From positions 1 to 54,876 of the forward strand of contig NZ_BAGN01000116.1 of the NCBI RefSeq assembly GCF_000308835.1: a stretch of 54,876 nt of DNA. The letters are read 5' to 3'. This stretch comes from Nocardia vinacea NBRC 16497. Its GTDB lineage: Bacteria; Actinomycetota; Actinomycetes; Mycobacteriales; Mycobacteriaceae. The notes below the pieces were generated by a model. It was not told the origin of the DNA, ran no database searches, and worked only from the letters and a program-made list of their open reading frames with translations. Of the stretch, positions 21,471 to 33,400 are shown in pieces; positions within the stretch are counted from its first letter, which is position 1; every line of letters starts with the position of its first letter. The position numbers and the translations under genes are program-made.

Positions 21471-24400
21471 TCCGACATCACACCCGGCTACACCCCATCC
21501 GACTTCCCGCTCATCGCGGTATCGCAGGACGATGTCGACCACTGGCTGCGGGAATATCCGTCGATGACCGATGTGTGGCCACTCACCGCCCTGCAGTCCG
21601 GGCTGCTGTTCCACACGATCTACGACCGGGACGGCGACGACGGCTACATCGTGCAGGCGACGCTGACGTTCGCCGGGCAGGTGGATGGGGAGCGGATGCG
21701 GCGGGCCGCGCAGGTGCTCATCGACCGACACGACAGCCTGCGTACCGCGTTCGTCGAGACTGCCGACGGGCCACGTCAGATCGTGTTGCGCGACACCGAG
21801 GTCGATTGGGACGAGTCGAGTATCACCGATGTCGACCGGCAGGCAGAAGCACTGCGTCGACTAGCGGCTGCGGCTGCGGCTCCGTTCGACCCCGCCCGCC
21901 CGCCACTGGTGCGGTTCCACCTCGTGCGCACCGGCGTCGATATGTTCCAGTTGCTGGTCACCAACCACCACCTCGTGCTGGACGGCTGGTCGATGCCCCT
22001 GCTGATCCACGAGTTGCTCTTGTTGTATACATCCGATTGCGATACTGCCGAGCTCGCGCTGCCTCGTTCGTACCGAGAGTATCTGCAGTGGCTACAGGCT
22101 CAGGATCGCGACGCCGCAATCGCCGCGTGGCGGGCGATGCTCGCCGGAATCGACAGTCCGACCCGGGTCACGAGCGGGCAGGATCGGACCGTCACCGCGC
22201 ACGCGGACGAAGTCGGCCTGAACCTGGACGCCGCGACCACCGCCGCGATTCTCGATCTGGGCCGATCGCATGGAGTGACTGCCAACACGGCCCTACAGGT
22301 GGCGTGGGCATTGCTGGTGGCGGTCCTGACCGGACGGTCGGACATGGTGTTCGGCAATACGCTCTCGCACCGTCCGCCGCAGATTCCGGATGTCGAGCGC
22401 ATGGTCGGGCTCCTCGTCAACACGCTGCCGGTCCGAGTCCGGCTCGAACCCGACGAAACCGTGGGTGACCTGCTCGTCCGCGTGCAATCCGAGCAGGCCG
22501 CAATGCTGGATCACCAGCACGTCGGCTTGGCGGAGCTGCAACGGGCCACCGGTATCACCGATATGTTCGACACCGCGACGGTGCTCGAGTCCTATCCGCT
22601 CGACCGGGAACTGTTGGCACGCAATCTCTCCGACGCCGGATTGCGGCTCGTCGAGATCGACGCACACGATGCCACGCCATATCCGCTGAGTTTGCAAGTG
22701 ACCCCGCCACGGTCGAGTCGCGACGGGCGACCGGACGCCGACGAGCCCGGCACCTACACGGTGACGCTGAAATTCGCGACCGACCGATTCGATTCGGACG
22801 ATGCCCGCACGCTGCTCGAACGATTCGAGCTGCTTCTCACGCAGATCGTCATGGATCCCGCCCGGAAGGTCGCCGAGATCTCCTCCTGCCGGGATTCCGA
22901 ACGCGCGGAACTGCTTTCGGTCGTCAGCGAGGAGCCGGCCGCGGAGCTCGTGCTGCGCGACATCCTGTCGGGGACCGCGCGCAGATATCCGGATGCCGTG
23001 GCTGTCCGGTGCGGTGACACCACGTGGACCTATCGCGAGCTGGAGCGTCGCGCCGACGGGTTCGCTCGCCTGCTGGCCGGCCATGGTGCTCGTGCCGAGT
23101 CGATCGTCGCATTGGCCGTTCCCCGTTCGGCCGAACTGGTCGTCGCGATCTGGGCTGTGGCGAAAACCGGTGCCGCCTTCCTGCCGTTGGATCCCGCCAA
23201 TCCCGCCGCGCGGATCGGGGAGTTGTTGTCCGACTCGCGGACCACTGTGGGCGTGACGACCAGCGCTGTGGCACCACAGCTTCCGGATACTGTCGACTGG
23301 TTGATGCTGGACGCTTCGGCTTCGGACGCTCATGCGGGTCTACCCCGTCCGGCTGGGGCCGACAGGCTGTCGGCCGACAATGCGGCATATGTGATCTACA
23401 CGTCCGGATCGACCGGCAAACCGAAGGCGGTCCACCTCAGCCATCGAGGTCTGGCCGACCTGGTCGCGGCGCAAGTCGACGCCTTCGGTGTGGGTACGGA
23501 TTCGGTGGTGTTGCAGGTCGCGTCGCCAGGATTCGACGCCTGCCTGTCGGAGTTGCTGTTGGCGCACAGCAGCGGCGCGTGTCTCGTGGTGGCGCCACCG
23601 GAGGTGTACGCCGGGACCGACCTCGAGGAATTGCTTCGGTCGCAGCGGGTTTCGCACGCGATCATCACCCCGTCCGTGCTGAACACCATGGATCCGTCCC
23701 GGATGCCGTCGTTGACATCGCTCGCGGTCGTCGGCGAAGCGACCGGGCCGGACACCGTGCACCGGTGGGCCCCTGGGCGACGGCTGATGAATCATTACGG
23801 ACCGACCGAGTGCACGATCTGGGCGACGGGGTCGGATGCCCTCGCACCCGGCGAGCCGGTGACGATCGGTGGCCCGATCCGAGGCGCGTCCGCGATGGTT
23901 CTCGACACCTGGCTGCGACCGGTGCCGATCGGTGTCGCGGGCGAACTCTATATCGGTGGGCCCGGACTTGCCCGCGGGTACGTCGATCAACCGGGCGTGA
24001 CCGCGTCGCGCTTCGTCGCGGATCCGCGATCCACCCGCGGCGAGCGGATCTACCGCACCGGTGATTCCGTGCGCTGGGTGCGCGGACGCGCCGGGTTGAC
24101 GCTGGAATACCTGGGCCGCAGCGATCAACAGGTCAAGATTCACGGCCTGCGGATCGAGCCGGGGGAAATCGATGCCCTCCTGGCCGGGCACCCGGACGTG
24201 GCGAGCGTCGCCACCGTTGCGGTGCAAGGGCCTGCCGGCGAACCGGTTCTGGTGTCCTATGTCGTCGCCGCGTCGGGCGCTGCCGTGGATGTGGCGGCGC
24301 TCGGCGACGATCTCGCGGGCAGGCTACCCCGCTATCTGAATCCCGCGGCGATCGTGCAACTCGAGGAGATGCCGTGCACGCCAACGGGAAAGATCGATCG

Positions 24401-27400
24401 GAAAGCATTGCGGCAGCGCACCTTCGATCTCGACGCCGCGGGCGGCAGGCCGCCGTCGACGCCTGCGGAACAGGTCGTGGCGCAACTGTTCGCCGAGGTG
24501 CTCCATCTCGACACGGTGTCCGCCGACAGCAACTTCTTCGCGCTCGGCGGGGACAGCATCGTCTCGATGCGGCTGGTGGCGCTGGCGAGATCCGCCGGGC
24601 TCACGTTCACGCCGCGAGATGTGTTCGAAGGCAAGACGGTTGCCGCCCTCGCCGCACTGGCGGGCCGCGATGCGGCTCCGGTGACCATCGAGGAACCCCC
24701 GCGACGCCCGACGGGGGATCGCACCTCGGATTATCCGCTCGTCGCGCTGACAGAGCAGGACATCGATCGGCTCGAACGGCAGTACCACGGCCTGTCCGAC
24801 ATTTGGCCGTTGTCGCCCATGCAATCCGGGATGCACTTCGATTCGACGTTCGACCCGGATGCCGGGGACAACTACACCGTCCAGACGATGATCCGACTAT
24901 CCGGCGCGGTCGACGGTAAGCGCCTGCGACGTGCCGCCCAGGCCGTGGTCGACCGGCACGATATCCTGCGGGCCGCCTTTGTGGAGACGGCGGCAGGGCC
25001 GTGCCAGATCGTGCTGGACCATGCCGAAATCCCGTTCCGGGAGATCGATCTCGCCGGTGGCGGCGATGCGGAATCCGCCGCCGACCCGGGATCCATTGCG
25101 GCAGCGGACGCGGTGGCGGGATTCGATTTGTCGGCTCCTCCGCTTCTGCGCTTGACGCTGATCCGTCTCGATGCCGGCTCTTTCCGGCTGCTCGTGACGA
25201 ATCACCATATGATCCTGGATGGCTGGTCGATGCCGTTGCTGATGCGAGAACTACTCGACTACTACGGATCTCCCACACATATCGACTCCGCCGGGCCGGC
25301 TCCCTCCTACCGCGAATATCTGTCCTGGCTGGGTCGACAGGACAGCGCCGCATCCAAAGCGGCATGGGCGCAAGCCTTTTCGGATGTCGACGCACCCACC
25401 CGGGTGTCCCGCGAAGCCGTCGCGGCGGGCTCCGTATCCGCCGCCGAGGTCACGGCCGAACTCACCGCGGATCGTTTCGCAGAACTTCGTCGAGTGGCGG
25501 CGGAGACGGCCGTCACCATCAATGCGGCGGTTGCCGCGGCCTGGGCCTTGAATCTGCGCGTATCGACCGGTGAGACCGATGTGATCTTCGGTGCCGCGGT
25601 GTCCGGGCGGCCCCCGGAGTTGCCGCTGGTCGATCAGACGCTCGGCATGTTCCTGACTACGGTTCCGGTGCGAGTCCCGCTCGAACCCACCATGACGGTG
25701 CGCGAGTTGCTGACCGGCATTCAGGCGCGGCACGCGCGCATGCTGGAGCATCACCATATCGGCCTACCCGAGATTCACCGCAGCGTCGGCCTGCCCGAAC
25801 TCTTCGATACCGCGATCACCTTCCAGTCGTTCCCCGTCGACCGGACGGCGCTGCAGGAACTCGTCGATTCGGCGGGCCTTCGGGTGGACGAACTCAGTGG
25901 TGTGGACGCGACGCCGTACCCGCTGATCCTGGCTGTGGAACCGAAGCAGTCCGCGGACGGCGAGGCACAGGGGCTGCGGATCATCCTCCGATTCCACGAG
26001 CGTGCATTCGACACCGCCTCGGCGCGCCGCATCCTCGACCGCTTCGTCGAGTTGCTGCGCCGGATCGCCACGAACGCGGACGTGCGGCTGGGCGAACTGC
26101 CGCTCGACGAGGAACCGGGGCCGTTGTGGCCGGTTTCGGATGCGGAAGTTGCGATTCCGGACACGCTGGACCGCATGCTCGCCGCTTCCGCTGCCGCCGA
26201 ACTCGACGCGATCGCCGTGCGGTGCGGTACGGCCGCCATGACCTACCGGCAGCTCGATGAGCGCTCCGCACGTCTGGCGCGGGTCCTGCTGCGGCACGGC
26301 GCCCGGCGGGGACAGGTCGTCGCCGCTGTGCTTCCGCGATCCCTTGCGGCGACGGTGGCACTGTGGGCCGTGGCCAAGACCGGCGCCGCCTTCCTGCCGA
26401 TTGATCCGGCCCTCCCATCGGACCGCATCGAATTTCTGCTGTCGGACTCGAAAACCATTCTCGGGCTTACCGATACCTCCACCAGGAAGCACCTTCCGGA
26501 TGGCGTCGACTGGCTGGTCCTCGACACGGAGCAGACGCTCGGCGCCCTGGACTCGGTCCCTGCCGCGCCGATCACCGATGCCGAACGCGGCGGGCCGATT
26601 CGGCGGGATCAGACCGCGTACGTGAGTTACACCTCCGGGTCGACCGGAACGCCCAAGGGCGTTCTCGTCAGCCATCGCGGCTTGGCCGATATCGTCGCGG
26701 CGCAGCGTCGAATACTCGGCGTCGACCCCACGTCGGTGGTGCTGCAGGTCGCCTCGCCCAGCTTCGACGCCTCGGTGTTCGAGCTGTTGATGGCGCACGG
26801 CTCGGGCGGTCGGCTCGTCGTCTCGCCTGCCGATGTCTACGCCGGTCCCGAGCTGGCGAATCTGATCCGGCGAGAAGGTATTTCGCATGCCATAGTGACC
26901 CCGTCGGCGCTGGCGACAGTCCCGTGCGATGGTCTCGAGGGGCTGCGCGTGCTGGCAGCGGCCGGTGAGCCGGTCGGGCCGGAACTGGTCGATCGGTGGG
27001 CGCCGCATCGCGCCATGGTCAATGTCTACGGGCCGACGGAATGCACTATCTGGGCGACCTCCGGCGACGCTCTGGCACCGGGTGCCGCGATTACGATCGG
27101 CAGGCCGGTCGGCCCCGTCGCGGCCGTGGTCCTGGATACCTGGTTGCGGCCCGTACCGGCCGGTATCGCGGGCGAGCTGTACCTGTTCGGCCCCGGCCTG
27201 GCCCACGGGTACGTCGCCAGGATGGGGTTGACTGCGGCGCGGTTCGTCGCCTGCCCGTTCGGGGAGCCGGGTCAGCGCATGTACGCGACCGGTGACGTGG
27301 TGCGTCGCACCGCCGATGGTGAGATGGAGTTCTTGGGGCGCAACGATTTTCAGGTGAAGGTGCGCGGCACCAGGATCGAGCTGGGGGAGATCGACGCGGT

Positions 27401-30400
27401 GCTGGGTGCGCGTGCGGATGTGGCATACGCCGTCACCGTGCCGCGCAGCGATGAGGGGCGACCGGTGCTGCTGGTGTCCTATGTCGTGCCCGCGCCCGGC
27501 GCGGAGGTATCGGGCGAGGAGTTGCGTGCGGCGCTGGCCGAGGCGTTGCCCCGGTACATGGTGCCGTCCGCGGTGGTGGTGCTGGACGAGGTGCCGCTGA
27601 CCGCCAACGGGAAGCTGGATCGCGAGCGGCTGCCCGAACCGGTTGCCGTCGCCCGCGAATTCCGGGCGCCGTCGCCGGGATTGGAGGAGTTGGTCGCGCG
27701 GACATTCGAGCAGGTACTCGACGTGGAACGGGTGGGAGTCGACGACGACTTCTTCGCGCTGGGCGGCGATTCGCTGAGCGCCTCGCTGGTAGTGGCGCGC
27801 ATAGGTGCGGCCATGGACGTGCACGTGCCGGTGCGCTCGGTGTTCGAGGCGCCGACCGTCGGCGAATTGGCCGCGCTCGCCAGGACACTCAGCGGTGGAG
27901 GCCGGTTGCCCCTGCTGCCCGGAGTGCACCCCGACCCCGTGCCGCTATCGCTGGCACAGCAGCGGATGTGGTTCCTGAACCGGTTCGAGCCGGACTCTGC
28001 GGCATACAACATCCCGGTGATGCTGCGGCTGTCGGGACGGCTGGACACCACGGCGCTGGCGGCCGCACTCGCGGATGTGATGACACGTCACGAGGTACTG
28101 CGGACGATATATCCGGAAGTCTCCGGTGAGCCGCGCCAGGTCGTCCTCGACGAACCCGCGGTGCCGGTGGAGCCGGTGCGGGTGCCCGCGGATTCGGTCC
28201 CCGATGTGGTGGGCGAGTTCGTGCGGCGCGGATTCGATGTGACGGCCGGAGTGCCGATGCGGGTGGGATTGTTCGAGCTCGACGGTGGCACAGGAGAATT
28301 CCTGCTGGTGCTGGTGGTCCATCACATCGCAGGCGATGGTCAGTCGATGAGGCCGCTGGCCCATGACGTGATGGCGGCGTATGCCGCGCGACTGGCCGGG
28401 CATGCGCCGGAATGGGAGCCGCTCGCCGTGCAGTACGCGGATTTCGCGTGGTGGCAACGGCAGATGCTGGGGACCGAGGACGATCCGGCGTCGTTGATGT
28501 CCGCGCAACTGGAGTTCTGGCGCTCGACGCTCGCGGGTGCACCGGACCGGCTGGAACTGCCCGCGGACCGATCACGCCCGGCCGTCGCATCGCTGTCGGG
28601 AAGCCGGATTCCGGTGGAGATCGATGCCAGGCTGCACGAGCGGTTGCTCGCGCTGGCACGTTCGCACGGGTCGTCGCTGTTCATGGTGATGCATGCGGCG
28701 CTGGCAACGGTATTGGGGCGTCTCGGTGACAGCGATGACGTAGTGATCGGCACCCCGGTCGCGGGGCGCGGCGAGCCCGCTCTGGACGATCTGGTCGGGA
28801 TGTTCGTGAACACCCTCGCATTGCGGACCCGGGTGGATACGGGCGAGCCGTTCGCCGAGTTGCTGATGCGCACTCGCGAGACGGATCTGCTGGCGTTCGA
28901 GCACACGGACGTGCCGTTCGAGCGGGTTGTGGAGGCGTTGAGCCCGGAACGATCGGCGGCGCGGCATCCGTTGTTCCAAGTGGCCCTCGCGTTCCAGAAC
29001 GTGTCGACGGCCGATATCGCGCTGCCCGGTGTCCGGGTCGCCCGAGTGGATGTGGATACCGGGGCGACCCAGTTCGACCTGCAACTGGTGCTGTCCGATT
29101 CGTTCGGCAATGCCGGTGTGGTGCAGGGCATCTCGGGAACGATGACCTATGCGCGGGATCTGTTCGACGAGGCGACCGCGGTGGCGATCGTCCGACGGTT
29201 GGTGCAGGTACTGGAAGCCGTCGCCGACGATCCGGCCGTAGTGATCGGGGATATCGACTGGCTGGAAGCCGACGAGCGCTCGGCGCTCACGTCGCGGGTG
29301 GGGGCGCATACCGTGGCTGCGCCGGAGCCCTCCGGTCTACTGCCGGACGTATTCGCCTCGGCCGTGCGCGACAGTGGCGACGGTATCGCCGTTGTCGCTG
29401 GGGATGTCACGTTGTCGTATGCGCAGCTGGACGAGCGGTCCAGCCGGCTGGCGAGGGTACTGCTCCGCTGTGGCGCCGGACCGGAGCGTCCGGTGCTGGT
29501 GGCGGCGGCGCGGTCGATGGAATCCGTCGTCGCGTGGTGGGCGGTGGTCAAGACGGGTGCGGCGTACGTGCCGGTGGACCCAGGCTATCCCGCGAGCCGG
29601 ATCGAGCAGATGGTCTCGGATTCCGATGCGACGCTGGGAATTACGGTGTCGTCGGCGCGTGCCGAGCTGCCCGATCCGGTGAACTGGATCGTGCTCGACG
29701 ACCCGGCCGTCGCCGCGCGGATCGACGCGTCGGCCAGCGGCCCGATCGGCGATGACGAGCGGCCGCGGCCCCTGCGGGCCTCGGATGTCGCCTACGTGAT
29801 CTTCACCTCCGGATCGACCGGGGTGCCGAAGGGCGTCGCCATCACACATTCCGGCATCGCGGACTTCGTCTCGGAGTGGCGCGCAGACCGCGAGCTTCGG
29901 CACACGTCCAGGGTCTTGCACTTCGCGTCGCCGTCGTTCGACGCCGCACTGATGGAGATCCTGATCGCGGTCAGCCGGGGCGCTGTCCTGGTCGTGGCGC
30001 CGACAGGGGTCTACGGCGGCGGCGAGCTGGCCGAGCTCTTGCACGTACAGCGGGTCACCCATGCCTTTCTGACCCCGGCCGCGCTCGCCTCGGTGGATCC
30101 GGCCGGGCTGGACGACTTGCGGCTGGTGATGTCCGGTGGTGAGGAGGTCCCGGCGGATCTGGTGAGCCGATGGGCGGGCACCGACATCGCGGGCGCCAGG
30201 AAGTTCCGGGTGCTGTACGGGCCGACCGAGGCCACGATCGTCGCCACGGCGACGGGTGCGCTGCGACCGGCCGACCGGCCGACGATCGGTACCCCGCTGC
30301 CGGAAATACAGACGCTGGTTTTGGATGCCCGGTTGCAGCCGGTGCCGGTAGGGGTGGCCGGAGAGCTGTATCTGGCGGGTCCTGCGCTGGCGCGCGGGTA

Positions 30401-33400
30401 CTTGAACAGGGCGGTGACGAATGCGGCGCGGTTCGTGGCGCACCCGTTCGGGGAACCGGGACATCGCATGTATCGCACGGGTGATGTGGTGCGCTGGAAT
30501 ACCGACGGTGCCCTGGAATTTTTGGGGCGCAACGATTCCCAGGTGAAGATCCGCGGTTACCGTATCGAGCTCGGCGAGATCGACGCGGTGTTGAGCGCGC
30601 GGGCGGATGTCGCATACGCGGTCACCGTGGCGCAGCGGGAGGACACCGGTTCGGTGATGTTGGTGTCCTATGCGGTGCCGGAATCCGGGGCGAGCTTGTC
30701 GGGCGAAGAATTGCGGGTGTCGTTGGCCGAGGTGTTGCCGTCGTACCTGGTGCCCGCCGCGGTGATGATCCTGGACACGATCCCCCTGTCGCCGAATGGA
30801 AAACTCGACCGCGCGGCCCTGCCCGCACCTGTCGTCCAGGCCAAGCGATTCCGAGCCCCGGAGTCACCGGTGCAGGAAATAGTGGCCGGCGTATTCGCCG
30901 AGGTCCTCGGCATCGATAGTCCGGTAGGCGCCGACGACGACTTCTTCGAACTGGGTGGCAACAGCCTGGTGGCCACCCGCCTGGCCGCGCGGATCGGTGC
31001 CGCCCTCGACGCGACCATCCCGGCGTCGATGATTTTCGAGGCGCCGACGGTCGCGCGGCTGGCCGCGCGCGCCGAATCGCGGGCCGACACCGGTCGGGTG
31101 GCGCTGACCGCACAGCAACGGCCGCAGCGAATTCCCCTGTCGTACGCACAACAGCGAATGTGGTTCCTGAACCGGCTCGACCCCGGCTCGGCGGCCTACA
31201 GCATTCCGATCGTGCTACGGCTGTCCGGGAATCTGAATCTCGACGCGCTGCGCGCGGCCGTCGAGGATGTGCTGAACCGGCACGAGGTACTGCGGACCGT
31301 ATACCCGTATGGCGAGGGCGAGCCGTCGCAGGTTGTCCTTCCCGCCGCCGAGGCGATCGCGCCGATGACCGTGACCTCGATCGCGGAATATGAACTGGCC
31401 GAAGCGTTGTCGGCGTTCGTCTCGACGGTGTTCGATCTGACGGTCGAGGCGCCGGTGCGGGTCCGGTTGTTCGAGCTCGGGCCGAACGAGTGGATCCTGG
31501 CCGTGGTGGTGCATCACATCTCCTGCGACGGGGCGTCGCTCGGCCCACTGGCACGGGACATGATGACCGCGTACACGGCACACCTGGTCGGGGAGACACC
31601 GAGCCGGCCGCCACTGCCGGTGCAGTACGCCGACTACGCGATCTGGCAGCGGACCGTGCTGGGGACCGAAGACGATCCCGACTCGCTGCTGCGCGCCCAG
31701 ATCGACTACTGGACAGTCGAATTGGCGGAACTTCCGATTTTGCTCGAGCTGCCGACCGACCGCCCGCGTCCGCCCGTGCAGACCCACGCGGGCGCGAGCG
31801 TACCGATAACCGTCGGCGCCGATCTGCACGCGGGATTGCAGCGGGTCGCGCGGGCACACAACACGACACTGTTCATGGTCTTCCACGCCGCGCTGGCGGC
31901 CACGCTGGCCCGGCTGGCCGATACGGACGACATCGCGATCGGCACTCCGTATGCGGGACGCGGCGAGCCGGAGCTCGACGATCTGGCCGGGATGTTCGTC
32001 AACACCCTGGTGCTGCGGACCCGGTTGACCCCGGGGATGACGTTCACCCAACTGCTCGAGCACGTGCGCGGAACCGATCTGGCCGCGTTCGGGCACGCCG
32101 ATGTTCCGTTCGAGCGGCTGGTGCAGGAGCTGAACCCGGCGCGATCGCACGCCCACCATCCACTGTTCCAGGTGATGCTGGCATTCCAGAACATCGGCGG
32201 GGCCCAGTTCGAACTGCCGGGGCTCTCGGCGTCGGTGATGACGGCCGATATCGACACCGCACTGTTCGATCTGCAGATCGCGGTATCGGATTCCTATGAC
32301 TCCACCGGTGCCCCGGCAGGCGTCAGCGGCGCGGTGACCTACGCGAGCGACCTCTTCGACGCGACGACGGTGACCACGATCGTCGATCGCCTGCTGCGGT
32401 TGCTCGGCGCACTGGTCACCGATGCGGCACAGCCGGTGCACGAGGTGGATCTGCTCGGTGCCGATGAGCGGGAAGCCGTTCTGGTGCAGTGGAATTCGAC
32501 CGATCGCGGGCTCCCTTCCGGCGAGACGCTCGCCTCGGTCTTCGCCCACTCCGTGCAGGCGCATGCGGACCGGCCCGCGGTGACATTCGGCGAACAGTCG
32601 CTGACCTATGCGGAATTCGCGTCTCGCGTATACCGGTTGGCGCGGTGGTTGATCTCCCGTGGAGTGGGGCCGGAGTCGTTGGTGGCGCTGCGGATGCGGC
32701 GTTCACTGGACCAGGTCACCGCCATGTACGCGGTGCACGCTGCCGGCGGTGGGTACGTGCCGGTCGATCCGGACCTTCCGGCCGACCGCATCGCGTACAT
32801 GCTGTCGGTCGCCGCGCCGGTGCTGGAGCTGTCGTCCCTCGATGGGCTGGAGCTATCCGGATTCGATGACGCGCCGGTCACCGACGCCGATCGGCTCGCA
32901 CCACTGCGACCGCACAACATCGCGTACGTGCTCTTCACTTCTGGGTCCACCGGGCGACCGAAAGGTGTTGCGGTACTGCATGGTTCGGTGGTGAACCAGC
33001 TGCGGTGGGTCAACGAGAGCTACGCACTGACGCCGAATGACGTGGTGCTGCAGAAGTCCCCGGCCACGTTCGACATGTCGGTGTGGGAGCTGTTCGCGAC
33101 ACTGGCGATGGGGGCGCGGATGGTGATCGCGCGAGCCGATGGTCATACCGACCTGGCCTATCTCGCCGAAACCATTGCCACCCAGCGGGTCACGATCGCC
33201 GCGTTCGTGCCGTCGATGCTGGCGGTTCTCGCGGACGCGGTGCCTGGAGAGTCGCTGGAGTCGGTGCGGACGCTCCTGGTGGGCGGTGAGGCATTCGGCC
33301 CCGAGGTGGTGGCCGCGGTGGAGCGAATAGTGCCCGGGATCGAGTTGCACAATCTGTACGGGCCGACCGAGTTCACCGTGTGCGCGACCGCGCATCGGGT

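Noticed and set aside
18912..21731. 939-codon open frame antisense to the NRPS
   Set aside because: High-GC coding DNA commonly leaves the opposite strand open; the sequence is rich in Arg, His and Gln with no domain, and the plus strand here carries intact A, T, E and C domains.
25764..27929. 721-codon antisense open frame in NRPS modules 3 and 4
   Set aside because: Same shadow effect; its composition follows the codon structure of the NRPS and it has no ribosome site.
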